From an unidentified bacterial endosymbiont (lineage in GTDB: Bacteria; Pseudomonadota; Gammaproteobacteria; Enterobacterales; Enterobacteriaceae): a DNA stretch of 64,000 bases. Under the pieces are notes generated by a model. It was given only the letters and a program-made list of their open reading frames with translations. It had not been told where the DNA came from and searched no databases. This document shows, in pieces, positions 49,912 to 58,799 of this stretch; position 1 is the stretch's first letter, and every line of letters starts with the position of its first letter. A program made the position numbers and the translations under genes. Where the stretch lies: contig NZ_OU963893.1 of the NCBI RefSeq assembly GCF_918797525.1, positions 4,698,944 to 4,762,943 on the forward strand, given 5' to 3'.

Positions 49912-50196
49912 CTTCCGGCTCATTCTGTTGCAGGAGGTCAAGCGCCCGGCGCTCTGAGCCACTCATCTGCCTGTGTTCTGCCTGCTCAAGGATCTGGTTA
50001 ATCAGTTCGTTGCGACGCTTCTGCCCCCGTTCGATGCGGGCGCGATAGAGCCATCCACGGGCACCAAAAACCATCCCGACGAGAAGACCAGCCAGCGCAA
50101 TCTTTTCGCTCAGTGTCATAACGCCGATACTCGTGACCATCGCTGACATCGTGAATGTCAGCCAGTCATTCAGCGCTGAAAAAAACTTAATCCCAT
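49895..50196 (-). CDS. holin-like membrane protein
   Basis: Small protein with membrane helices (LNDWLTFTMSAMVTSIGVMT and KIALAGLLVGMVFGARGWLY) and a charged C-tail, as in the HP1-type phage holins found at this place. The likely ATG 50196 lies inside the end of X. From there the T7 run (50179-50185) would need one more T to join MGLSFF with SALNDWLTF, so a frameshift is suspected; otherwise an internal start would be needed. Confidence 0.65.
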
Positions 50197-50386
50197 AGCT
50201 GCACCATCTCCTGTGTCGCTTTACGCGCGATTTCCGGCAGTTCAATCTCCTGACCGGCATCAAGAAAAACCTGCTGGCTCAGTCCGGGATTGGCAGATAA
50301 CACTTTTCGGTCACGCCCTGCGTGGTGCCGTAGTGACGCCAGCAAAGCAAATCCACCGTATCCCCCTGCAATGCCTTCACTTTCAT
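50187..50386 (-). pseudogene. X: tail protein gpX (frameshifted)
   Basis: Small LysM-like tail protein. ATG 50386 overlaps the L stop (TGATGA) and begins MKVKALQGDTVDLLCWRHYG, then TTQGVTEK. At TTTT 50304-50307 one base is missing; the next frame continues VLSANPGLSQQVFLDAGQEI, ELPEIARKATQEMVQLWD to 50187. Restored length 66 aa (P2 X: 67). Confidence 0.85.
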
Positions 50387-50910
50387 CAGCAAAGCTCCGC
50401 ATAGAGGCGCGGGGTGTCGCGAATGTCGGCGATACTCCAGCGGGCATCCCGCCAGAGATCATCCCGTTGCAGGTCAAGTGCAGCGGCGTCTTTGTCGCCT
50501 TTCGCCGTGGTATCAACGTCGCGATAGCCTTCAAGTACCAGCGCCCTGGCAATCGAATACACTGCGCGGCGGAAGCGGTAGACCTTCACGTTTTCACCGT
50601 TGATAACCAGCTTTTCCGTCTCACCTGACGGCAGGACGGAAGGCACATCTTCCAGAGAGTGAAAGCCTGCGCTGACCTGACTGGCGCGCCAGTCCAGCAA
50701 CTGTGCGGTGACATGGGCTACCGCTTCCGTGGTGACGTGCATCAGCCTGGACGTGGTGATACCACCTGTGATGCGCGCGGCCAGACGGAGATCGGCGAGT
50801 TTAATCACCGGCCAGAAGTCCCCGGCACTGACGGTGGTATCGCCATCATCAACATCGGGGGTATCACTGTCGGCAGGCAACACGCGCTTATTTGCCACAA
50901 GGCTGCTCAT
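50386..50910 (-). CDS. L: head completion protein gpL
   Basis: Completes the head and links it to the tail. ATG 50910 gives 174 aa starting MSSLVANKRVLPADSDTPDV; P2 L has 169. The core WPVIKLADLRLAARITGGIT and the C-terminal RDDLWRDARWSIADIRDTPR are typical. Order M-L-X is as in P2. Intact. Confidence 0.92.
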   Translation of the reverse strand: MSSLVANKRVLPADSDTPDVDDGDTTVSAGDFWPVIKLADLRLAARITGGITTSRLMHVTTEAVAHVTAQLLDWRASQVSAGFHSLEDVPSVLPSGETEKLVINGENVKVYRFRRAVYSIARALVLEGYRDVDTTAKGDKDAAALDLQRDDLWRDARWSIADIRDTPRLYAELC

Positions 50911-51008
50911 GCACTTATCTCCCATAAATCAGGCGGTGGGCGGGTGGTTAAAAGACCGTAAACGGGCAGATATCCACCCGCGCCGCCTGTCGGACGGGGC
51001 CGAAGCCG

Positions 51009-51866
51009 TTAATTCTTTTTCTGGCTGGCAGGCTTGCGCTTTGTCGTTTTGCCTGTTGCCGTCTTAGTCGTGGTTTTACGCGCCGTCGCTTTACCTGCTG
51101 CGCTGGCGGTGGTGGTCTTTTCAGGAACAGGCCCTGCAGTACCGTCAGTTTTGTCGGTGCTGGCCGCGTCGCCTTCACCCGTGCCGCCATCCGCAGACAG
51201 CTTCTTAACCTCACGGGCAAGCGTGGCAATCTCTTTTTTCACACCGGCATTAGGGTTGCGCGTCAGCGCCTCACGGAACAGCGCCAGCGCTTCCGCTTTG
51301 GTCGTGATATCAGTCGCGCCACGGCGGGCAAGCGCACGGGCCTTGCACAACTTGGCGCGTACCACATCCGGCATATCACTGTCGGCGACAATCTCCGCCA
51401 CTTCATCAAGCACTGCGGTACTGGCCGATAAATCAGCATCAGTATCAGCAGCCGCGAGCGTCAACAGTGGCTTGCTCATTTCTTCGGTCAGGAATGTTGC
51501 TGCCGTGCGGTTGAAGTTATCCGGCAGCGTCAGCCCGTGGCGCACCACATAGCGCCCCAGCCTCAACGCAAGCGCATAGTCACGACAGTCAATCGCCCAG
51601 ACCATCAGCCTGGTAATGACTTCATCCTGCCGCCCGCTGTCGCCGTCGAGCGTGCCTTCAATCCATCCTTCGTATTCAGGCAGCATGGATTTTTTCATTT
51701 CGGCTTTGGTTTCTTCGGACTGCACGCCGCTGAGGCGGGACAAGTCCATACGCAGGCGATGCAGAATTTGCTCATGCGCGGTGCGCTGGATATCGGATTC
51801 TTCATCCGCCTGGCCCCGGCGCTCTGCCATGACCTTCTGAAAATGTCGTTGTGCCGGTGTTAACAT
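51009..51866 (-). CDS. M: terminase small subunit / endonuclease gpM
   Basis: In P2, gpM binds and cuts at cos with gpP. ATG 51866 is preceded by GGGGAG at the right distance (285 aa); a GTG two codons earlier is less suitable. The core LPEYEGWIEGTLDGDSGRQD, EVITRLMVWAIDCRDYALAL and DMPDVVRAKLCKARALARRG is the family domain. The last 70 residues are an unusual tail of Lys, Thr and Ala repeats (KATARKTTTKTATGKTTKRK), histone-H1-like, which may add general DNA binding. P2 M has 247 aa. Confidence 0.9.
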   Translation of the reverse strand: MLTPAQRHFQKVMAERRGQADEESDIQRTAHEQILHRLRMDLSRLSGVQSEETKAEMKKSMLPEYEGWIEGTLDGDSGRQDEVITRLMVWAIDCRDYALALRLGRYVVRHGLTLPDNFNRTAATFLTEEMSKPLLTLAAADTDADLSASTAVLDEVAEIVADSDMPDVVRAKLCKARALARRGATDITTKAEALALFREALTRNPNAGVKKEIATLAREVKKLSADGGTGEGDAASTDKTDGTAGPVPEKTTTASAAGKATARKTTTKTATGKTTKRKPASQKKN

Positions 51867-51911
51867 CGTCACTTCTCCCCGTCATGGCGGGGCAATGCCC
51901 CGCCGCTTCTG

Positions 51912-52961
51912 TCACTCGCCTGCCGGTTCGGCCTGGGCGAACTGAATGCCGTCAATGAACGCAACATTGCCGTAGTCTTCAATGACGAAGTCATCGTTTG
52001 ACGACTGATACGTTGCGACACGGTTGTATTCCGGCTCTTCTTTGATCGTCCGGCGCAGACCGCCACGCTGGTAGTACACCGACAGGTTTTTGAACGGCGT
52101 GATCAGCACGCCATTTACCGGGAAGTAAGGCGCGATAAAGGTCGGCATATTGCCTACGCGCTCCTGCGCGACAATCAGCTGACCGGCCAGCATTTCGGTA
52201 TTCGGGTTGGTCTGGCTTAAGGCGTTGATGGCCGAGAAATTACTGCTCGTCAGCAGGTCACCCGCCAGAATCACTACGTTATCCGGGTTACGCTTGTGCC
52301 ATTCATCCATCAGGCTGTTTTTGGCGTCGTACACCGCAGCGCCAATGTTGCCGTAGGTGCCTTTTGCGACAACCTTGTTATCTTCATCGCGCGAGGTGAT
52401 CGTCACATTGGAAATAACGCGGTGCGGCGCTTCCTGGCGGATCTTTTCCAGCCAGCCAATACCACAATCCTGCAACAGCGGGTTTGCGGCACGGTCAGAC
52501 GGGTCGCTGTACTTCACGCCGTTAAAGCCAATCATGATGCGGTCAAGCGACATCTGGCGGGCCATTGCCTTACTGATCAGCGGCTGGAACTCCGGCATGT
52601 GCGCCCACGCATCAAGCTGTTCATAGCTGATGCCGTAGTCATAGTTGACCTTGCGGCACATGTAGTCGAACGGCTCCATTGAATGATTAGAGCCAGGGTT
52701 GCGACGACTGGTGACGCTGTTGTTTACGCCAGCCATCGGGCCTTTACTGCCGATCAGGACTTTCTGTCCGATCTGCTGGTTGACGCCAAACACGTTAATT
52801 TTGCTCAGGAAAGAATCATCCTGCTGCGCGGCCTGCTCAAGGCGCTGCTGACGCGTCGGGTCTACAGCGAATTTTGCAGCAACAGCGGCGGTGGAAACGC
52901 CGTTTAGCTGTGCCTGCCGGGCGATGTACTGATCAAATAGCTGGCGGGTATTGTTATCCAT
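51912..52961 (-). CDS. N: major capsid protein gpN
   Basis: HK97-fold capsid subunit. 349 aa (P2: 357). N-terminus MDNNTRQLFDQYIARQAQLN is the part processed by gpO in P2. RRNPGSNHSMEPFDYMCRKV and DYGISYEQLDAWAHMPEFQP are strongly conserved, as is KNLSVYYQRGGLRRTIKEEP near the end. Lies between O and M. Intact. Confidence 0.95.
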   Translation of the reverse strand: MDNNTRQLFDQYIARQAQLNGVSTAAVAAKFAVDPTRQQRLEQAAQQDDSFLSKINVFGVNQQIGQKVLIGSKGPMAGVNNSVTSRRNPGSNHSMEPFDYMCRKVNYDYGISYEQLDAWAHMPEFQPLISKAMARQMSLDRIMIGFNGVKYSDPSDRAANPLLQDCGIGWLEKIRQEAPHRVISNVTITSRDEDNKVVAKGTYGNIGAAVYDAKNSLMDEWHKRNPDNVVILAGDLLTSSNFSAINALSQTNPNTEMLAGQLIVAQERVGNMPTFIAPYFPVNGVLITPFKNLSVYYQRGGLRRTIKEEPEYNRVATYQSSNDDFVIEDYGNVAFIDGIQFAQAEPAGE

Positions 52962-52984
52962 GTTCTCTGCTCTCTTTGTGAATA

Positions 52985-53820
52985 TCAGTAATCAGCCAGT
53001 TGCGCGTTAGCGCCACCGCTCGCGGGTTCCCGCTGGCTGAAATTGGCGTCTGTGCTTCCCAGCTTGCTGGTCAGCGCGGCAAGATCGGAGGTCAGCTTCT
53101 GAATGGCGATCTTGTCCTGTTGGCGCTCCTGCTCGGCTGCACTGAACTGCTCACCAAGATCAACCTGAGACTGGGCCACGGCCTCAACGGCCTGATGTAC
53201 CTGACTAAAGCGCTGATCGTCGGTTTTCTGGCCTTTTCCGAGGATGCCCATTACGCGGGAGAACCACTCCTTCCCGGAGTCGTTGCGGCTCTGGTTTTCC
53301 TGTACCAGTTCGGCCTCAAATGACGGGGTGAACATGGTGACTACCGCATCTTGCGAACTGAAACGCATGATCTCCGCGCGTTTTTCGGCGGTGAACTTCA
53401 GTTTGTCAGTACCCAAACTTGCCGGAGTGTCGGTCATTGCCAGCCCCATGAGGTAGGGGCCTTTCGTCAGCGGAAGTTGGGGTGCATTTCGATACTGGAG
53501 TAGACCTTTTTGCCATCAGCAATCAGGTCCTTCATGCGCTTGGTAGGCTCAATCTCTGCGAAAAGGTGAGCCTCACCAGCCAGTGGGCCTTCGTTGATAT
53601 CTTCGACGGACAAGGCCGCAACATCCCCCATCGCGCTGAATACACTGTCAGGGAATGGTGAGAGATAGTGCTCAATATTGACGCGGGCACCATAGACTGA
53701 CGGGTCGTACGCTGCCGCCATTTCGTGAAGATGGGCGCGGGTGACATTGCGACCGTCGATCGTTGTGCCGGACGTCATCACCTTGAATTTTTTACGGGCT
53801 GGTTTATCTACGCTAGCCAT
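52985..53820 (-). pseudogene. O: scaffold/protease gpO (frameshifted)
   Basis: gpO is the internal scaffold and prohead protease. ATG 53820 begins MASVDKPARKKFKVMTSGTT; the protease part (YGARVNIEHYLSPFPDSVFS, GEAHLFAEIEPTKRMKDLIA, then KVYSSIEMHPNF) ends in a frameshift at about 53470. The rest (KGPYLMGLAMTDTPASLGTD and a coiled-coil scaffold tail to NAQLADY) lies in the next frame. Restored length about 278 aa (P2: 284). First gene of the leftward late operon, divergent from P. Confidence 0.85.
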
Positions 53821-53978
53821 GTCGATAATCTGTTGAGTGGTTTCTGTACGGCCATGATGGCAGAGCGTAACTTGCTGTCTCAACGAGGTTTTGTTGTCAG
53901 AGGAGGGCCAGACCATAAAGGGGGCGATAGCGGGATCGCGCGCGGGGTAATCTTCACTCCATAAACGGTGGAGGGCAG
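53821..53978. promoter_or_regulatory. divergent late promoter region (O / P)
   Basis: Contains GGTTTTGTTGTC-N7-GGCCAGACC (53887-53914), matching the block before FI. In P2 the O and P promoters are divergent here and depend on Ogr. Confidence 0.55.
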
Positions 53979-55708
53979 ATGATACAGGACGCTTTTGTAC
54001 GTCAGAGGGCAAAACAACTTTACTGGCAGGGCTACCCGCCAGCGGAGATCGCGCGCCTGATGGGGATTAATCAGAACACAATTTACGCCTGGAAGAAACG
54101 CGATGAATGGGATGAAACGCCGCCCGTCCAGCGCGTCAGCCAGTCGATGGATGCGCGCCTCATCCAGCTTACGGACAAGAAAGACAAGACCGGGGGAGAC
54201 TTCAAGGAGATTGACCTGCTGACCCGGCAACTGAAAAAGCTGTCTGATGGACAATCGGCAGGGGCTGGCGCGGGCAAAAAGCCACGCAAGCGCAAGCTGA
54301 AAAACCACTTCACCGAAGAACAGATCGTCGCGCTGCGGGAGAAAATACTTGATTCCCTTTCGTGGCATCAACGCGGCTGTATGAGCAACGTCACCACCGA
54401 AACCGCATGATACTGAAGTCCCGCCAGATTGGCGCAACCTGGTACTTTGCACGCGAGGCGTTGCTTGATGCGCTGCGCGATGATGTGAAATACCCGTACC
54501 AGCGCAACCAGATATTTTTGTCTGCATCCCGCCGACAGGCGCACCAGTTCAGGGGATTCATTCAGAAGATGGCGGAAGAGGTGGACGTTGAGCTTAAGGG
54601 CGGTGACAAAATCGTACTGAGTAACGGCGCAGAGCTGCATTTCCTCGGCACGTCCGCAGCGACGGCACAGTCATATACGGGCAACCTGAAGTTCGATGAA
54701 TTCTTCTGGGTCAGCAACTTCACTAACCTGCGAAAGGTTGCAGGTGCAATGGCAACGCTGAAAGGGCTGACGCGTACCTACTTTTCTACGCCATCAGGTG
54801 AAACCCATGAGGCTTACCCGTTCTGGACGGGCGATCGCTGGAATGAGAAACGCCCGAAGGCACAACGCAAAGCGTTTGATGTGGGCTGGAAAACGCTGAA
54901 CAGCGGGCTGTTATGCCCGGATAAAACCTGGCGTCAGATTGTCACCCTGAAGGATGTGATAGACCACGGCTGGGAGTACACCGACCTTGAAGAAATTAAT
55001 GATGAAAACAGCGAGGATGAATTCCGCAACCTGTACATGTGCGAGTTCGTTAGTGAAGGCGAGTCAGCCTTCAACCTTAACGCACTGATTGGCTGCGGGG
55101 CAGATGGCTACGACGAATGGCCGGACTGGAAGCCTTTCGCGTCCAGGCCGATGGGCAATCGTCCGGTCTGGATCGGTTATGACGCCAACGGCAGTAGCGG
55201 CAACGGTGACAGCGGCGCGATTTGCGTTGTGGTGCCGCCACTGGTGCCGGGCGGTAAATTCCGCACGGTGGAAACGGAACAGGTGCGCGGCCTTGAATTT
55301 GAAGAGCAGGCGAAAGTTATCGAAAACTTCACCTTCAAATACAACGTGCAGCATGTCGGCATCGACGTGACGGGCGGTAACGGTGAGGCCGTTTACCAGA
55401 TAGTGAAGAAGTTCTTCCCGATGGCAATGCCCTACACCATGTCAATGACGTCAAAGCGCGCCCTGGTGTTGAAAATGCTACAGCTGATCCGCGCCGGTCG
55501 CTGGGAATATGATCGCAGTGAGCGCGCCCTGATCAACGCCTTTAACTCTGTTCGCAAGGTAAAGACGCCTGGCGGATTCATCACCTATGACACTGACCGC
55601 TCGCGCGGCGTCAGCCACGGGGATTTAGCCTGGGCGAATATGCTCGCCATTATTAACGAACCGCTGGGCCAGGAGAGTGGCAGCGGCGGGTTTGCTATGG
55701 AGTTCTGA
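53979..55708 (+). pseudogene. P: terminase ATPase subunit gpP (frameshifted)
   Basis: Large packaging ATPase. The N-terminal HTH (QLYWQGYPPAEIARLMGINQ, NTIYAWKKRDEWD) runs to DSLSWHQRG. At about 54379 one G is missing (GGCTGTATG, expected GGCTGGTATG) and the frame ends at 54410. The next frame continues YEQRHHRNRMILKSRQIGAT, the Walker A-like region KSRQIGATWYFAREAL, LKFDEFFWVSNF (Walker B), and the nuclease part with GIDVTGGNGEAVYQIVKKFF, to 55708. Restored length about 577 aa (P2: 590). Confidence 0.88.
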
Positions 55709-56766
55709 TGAAGAAGCGCACCTACAAAAACAATCACACTGCCAGCAGTGGCGGTGCCGGGCAGCCTGATATTTCTGACGCGCTCAGAAGCGATCCGGCG
55801 CTCAGCGCCTTCACGTTTGACGGGCCATATTCAGTAACAGACGGCTATGATCTGCTGGACAGCATGTGCTGCGTCGATAATGGCCGGTACTACGAGACGC
55901 CAATAGACTGGAAGGGGTTAACCCGTGCGTTCGCACAGTCCCCGCTGCATCAGTCCGCGCTTTACTTCAAACGCAATGTGCTGACCGGGTGCTATATCCC
56001 TCATCCGTTACTCTCGCGGCAGGCCTTCTCTGCTTTTGCACTTGACTGGTTTGTCTTCGGCAATGCCTATCTTGAGCGTCGGTCTAATCGCCTGGGAGAG
56101 CCGCTAAAACTTAAGCATGTTCCGGCGCTGAACACGCGACGGGGAAGCGATCTTGATACCTACTGGTTTATCCGGCAGTGGAAAGATGAATATGAGTTCA
56201 AGGCGGGCGAGGTCTGCCACATCATGAACCCGGACATTCATCAGGAAATCTACGGTATGCCGGAATACATGGGGGCGCTTCTGTCCGCCAGCCTGTCACA
56301 TTCCGCCGATAAGTTCCGCAAACTCTATTACGACAACGGCTCCCATGCCGGATGTATTCTCTATGTCGGTTCGGAGAAGGTGGATCAGGAAAGCATAAAG
56401 GTGGTGCAAAAGACGCTGTCACAGGCCAGAGGGAAAGGCTCCTTCAAAAACGTACTGATCCACGCGCCGGGCGGCGGCAAAGACGGCGTGCAACTGTTGC
56501 CGTTCAGCCAGATATCGGCAAAGGATGAGTTTCTTAACATCAAATCAGCCACGCGCAACGATTTGCGCGACGCTCACCGCATACCGCCGCAGCTGATGGG
56601 CGCAATGCCAGAAGGCAACGGCTCGCTTGGTGATGTTGAAAAGGCCGCGCGCGTCTTCGCCATCAACGAAATGTTGCCCGTGATGGAAGCCATGAAGGGC
56701 GTCAATGACTGGCTCGGTCAGGAAGTGATCCGCTTTAATCCCTACGCTCTGCTCAAAGACGAGTGA
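55708..56766 (+). CDS. Q: capsid portal protein gpQ
   Basis: Dodecameric portal through which DNA enters the head. 352 aa (P2: 344). Its ATG overlaps the P stop (TGATG). Conserved stretches: CHIMNPDIHQEIYGMPEYMG, KFRKLYYDNGSHAGCILYVG, RDAHRIPPQLMGAMPEGNGS, and the end VIRFNPYALLKDE. Intact; it serves as reference for the deleted copy at 29832-30083. Confidence 0.95.
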   Translation: MKKRTYKNNHTASSGGAGQPDISDALRSDPALSAFTFDGPYSVTDGYDLLDSMCCVDNGRYYETPIDWKGLTRAFAQSPLHQSALYFKRNVLTGCYIPHPLLSRQAFSAFALDWFVFGNAYLERRSNRLGEPLKLKHVPALNTRRGSDLDTYWFIRQWKDEYEFKAGEVCHIMNPDIHQEIYGMPEYMGALLSASLSHSADKFRKLYYDNGSHAGCILYVGSEKVDQESIKVVQKTLSQARGKGSFKNVLIHAPGGGKDGVQLLPFSQISAKDEFLNIKSATRNDLRDAHRIPPQLMGAMPEGNGSLGDVEKAARVFAINEMLPVMEAMKGVNDWLGQEVIRFNPYALLKDE

Positions 56767-57018
56767 CCCGCTCCACCCGCCGCACATCCTGTGGCGGTTC
56801 TCCTTCAGTAATTTTCAATCTTCGCATGACCGGCCACCACCTGAGCACCACTCAGCACAACCTTTAACGCTCCTCACTCAGAGCGCATGAGCGCCATTCT
56901 GGCAGGCGCAATCTGCAATTTACCCCGCACACGTCCAGACGTGAGAAAACGCGCGGAGAAGGCGAAAAAGGCCGGAGAATGGCAATTAAAGGCATCACCT
57001 CCCGACCCTCCGTCGCGT

Positions 57019-57037
57019 GGGCTGTTCCCCCGTCACC
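57019..57037. other. cos-like packaging site of unit 2
   Basis: Minus strand reads GGTGACGGGGGAACAGC..., aligning with the P2 cohesive end GGCGAGGCGGGGAAAGCAC at about 13 of 19 bases. It is some 250 bp after the Q stop, as cos is in P2. The match is weaker than at unit 1. Confidence 0.5.
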
Positions 57038-57057
57038 TGCGCGCGACATTTGCTTCG

Positions 57058-57160
57058 TTTTTTGTGCATTTGCCGATCCGGGGGCAGACCGCGCCGCCAC
57101 AGGGCGGAAAGGGCATAAATAGCCTCAAAAAAATTGTGCAAATTTGTGCACTATTGTGCA
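57058..57160. repeat. GTGCA iterons beside cos (unit 2)
   Basis: A solitary TTTTTTGTGCA (GTGCA at 57064), then TTGTGCA units with GTGCA at 57136, 57146 and 57156, spaced exactly 10 bp. Same layout as at 30315-30410. Confidence 0.6.
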
Positions 57161-57180
57161 GTCTGAAAACCCCCATCAGA

Positions 57181-57237
57181 TTGACTTCTGATTACCTTTG
57201 GGGTAATTTTGAATCAATAGTTCACTATTTCGTGAAC
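57181..57237 (+). promoter_or_regulatory. promoter and palindromes before the 11-codon ORF
   Basis: TTGACT (57181-57186), 17 bp, then TAATTT (57204-57209). The palindrome TTACC-TTTG-GGGTAA overlaps the -10, and the perfect inverted repeat GTTCAC-TATTTC-GTGAAC lies at 57220-57237 just past the start of transcription, an operator-like place. Confidence 0.5.
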
Positions 57238-57265
57238 CCCGAATTGAATCTGAAGGAGGTATACA

Positions 57266-57301
57266 ATGACCAAGCGCTTTGATGAATTTGACGGCTTCTA
57301 A
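57266..57301 (+). CDS. 11-codon leader ORF
   Basis: MTKRFDEFDGF, then TAA. A perfect ribosome site (AAGGAGG, 7 bp before ATG) makes translation very likely. It lies between a sigma-70-like promoter and a strong terminator, upstream of the DUF4760-type gene. This looks like a leader peptide of an attenuator or a tiny independent peptide; three of eleven codons are Phe and two are Asp. Function unknown. Confidence 0.5.
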   Translation: MTKRFDEFDGF

Positions 57302-57320
57302 GCCGCATTGACCTCTACGA

Positions 57321-57346
57321 GGCGGGGAATCTACCCCGCCTTTTTT
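57321..57346 (+). terminator. strong terminator after the leader ORF
   Basis: Stem GGCGGGG/CCCCGCC with T6, 20 bp past the leader stop and 15 bp before the next gene. Confidence 0.85.
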
Positions 57347-57360
57347 ATGGATGAAATCTA

Positions 57361-57863
57361 ATGACTATCGACGCAAACACTATCACCATAATCAGTAACG
57401 CGATTGTCTTGCTCGGCGTTATCGTCGCCATCGTGACGATCATCTATAACGTGCGCACTGCGAAGAAAACTCAGACTGCGAACTTTTTGTTTGAGAGTCG
57501 CCAAGATACGCATTACATAGAATCGCTTCACGTCCTGAAGCAGGTGCATCGCTCAGGAAAATCTTTCCGCTCTTATGTTTTCCCTTGCGAAGGTGGTGCA
57601 ATCACGGAAGATGAAATGAATGAACGCCGCAAGTTTCAGTACATCCTGAACTTTTACGAAAGAGTTGCCGTAAGTATCCGCGAAGGTATTTAAATGAGCA
57701 GATGATCAAGCGGACGTCATACACCACCGTGATAGAAACCTACGATATTGCCGAACCCCTGATTAAAGCCATCAGGGAACACATCAAATCAGAGACGACC
57801 TATCAAGAGTTCGAATGGCTGGTAAAGCGGTGGAAAGCTAAACCGCTTAAGAAAAATAAATAA
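57361..57863 (+). pseudogene. DUF4760-type membrane protein (frameshifted)
   Basis: Starts MTIDANTITIISNAIVLLGV with one N-terminal membrane helix (IVLLGVIVAIVTIIYNV), then a cytoplasmic domain (TANFLFESRQDTHYIESLHV, LNFYERVAVSIREG). At about 57691 one base is missing; the next frame continues EQMIKRTSYTTVIETYDIAE and ends WLVKRWKAKPLKKNK at 57863. Restored length about 167 aa. It resembles DUF4760 proteins often carried by P2-like phages in this interval; their role is unknown. Confidence 0.7.
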
Positions 57864-57880
57864 CCATCGCCATTGAAGAA

Positions 57881-57903
57881 GCCGCCTGCCAGGCGGCTTT
57901 TTT
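57881..57903. terminator. terminator between cargo gene and dam-like gene
   Basis: Stem GCCGCCTG/CAGGCGGC followed by T6, between convergent genes. Confidence 0.8.
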
Positions 57904-58600
57904 ACTGCCCTGCATCGACTTCGTTAAGCGCAACCATGATCGCCAGTCTTTCAGCAGCCGGAAGCGCTGCATATTTCGCGCGCCATCGCTCAACTTTGCG
58001 CTTAATACGGTGCCGATCGTTGTAGTCTTTCCCGGCAAACACGTGGGAATACGCGCGCCCTTCCGGGTAGTTCATCCAGATTTTTTCTGTTCGCACACCG
58101 CCGCGCGTCATGGCCTGAAACTCCTTACTGCGCCAGCCCGCTAACGTTTCGTCATAGAGCCGCGACGGATAGCCAGACAGGATCACGTTGACGTTTTCCG
58201 GCAGGCTTATGAGGCAGGCTAACAGGCGCTCATGATCGGCAACTGTATATTCATGACGATAGCGGGCGCGACTGGTGCGCGTTTCTGGCAGATAGGGAGG
58301 ATCGGAATAAACCAGCACGCGGCCATGTCGAGTAAAGTCTTCTCTTTCCAGAAAACCTACAGCATCACCGTGATAAAGATGTAACCGTGGCGGAGTTTCC
58401 CCCATATCAGACCAGCGCTCCCGCGTTAATTTAAAAGCATTTTCATCGACATCAATTCCAATCGTCCTGGCTGCAAGTGGTTTGTGAAACATTACTGCGC
58501 CACTGCCCAGGTGCGTTTCAATGTAGGTATCATGCGGGGGCATTTCAGCAATAATCTTCTGATAAACCCCGCTCGCCGCCTTACTTCCCAGATAGCTCAT
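57902..58600 (-). CDS. DNA adenine methyltransferase, D12 class (first copy)
   Basis: 232 aa. The FXGXG-like SAM motif is THLGSGAVMFHKPLAARTIG near residue 30, and the catalytic DPPY is in VYSDPPYLPETR near residue 100. The N-terminus starts directly at MSYLGSKAASGVYQKIIAEM, typical of short phage D12 enzymes. The target site cannot be told from sequence. It lies in the cargo interval between cos and A, leftward, and is intact although its neighbours are frameshifted. Confidence 0.88.
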   Translation of the reverse strand: MSYLGSKAASGVYQKIIAEMPPHDTYIETHLGSGAVMFHKPLAARTIGIDVDENAFKLTRERWSDMGETPPRLHLYHGDAVGFLEREDFTRHGRVLVYSDPPYLPETRTSRARYRHEYTVADHERLLACLISLPENVNVILSGYPSRLYDETLAGWRSKEFQAMTRGGVRTEKIWMNYPEGRAYSHVFAGKDYNDRHRIKRKVERWRAKYAALPAAERLAIMVALNEVDAGQ

Positions 58601-58623
58601 ACTCTTTCGTCCTCAGCTGGCAC

Positions 58624-58784
58624 CGTCATTTTTAACCACCTGCAGCACTGTTAAAAATGACGATTCTCGATGTACGGCCAACACTGCCGGAAATGGCTGT
58701 ATTTGCCGGAATCCGGTACCACACCATCAAAGCTGACCGTTCCGGCCATCGCGGTATTTCGGTACCACACTGTCAAAGCCGACC
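58624..58784. repeat. hairpin and degenerate repeat array upstream of dam-like gene
   Basis: A perfect 13-bp inverted repeat CGTCATTTTTAAC/GTTAAAAATGACG (58624-58636, 58650-58662) opens the block. Related units follow at 58646 (AGCACTGTTAAAAATGAC), 58683, 58715 (GGTACCACACCATCAAAGCT) and 58761 (GGTACCACACTGTCAAAGCC). The first 75 bp align with 43739-43812. No convincing gene lies here (58601-58799). Confidence 0.6.
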
Positions 58785-58799
58785 ATGCCGATCGGCATC

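Noticed and set aside
54362..55708. ATG 54362 as an independent terminase gene
   Set aside because: It lies inside the P frame. The N-terminal domain upstream joins once the missing G near 54379 is restored.
56887..57282. 131-codon ORF spanning the cos region of unit 2
   Set aside because: It crosses the cos-like site, the iterons and a promoter. Composition is not protein-like, and unit 1 has no equivalent.
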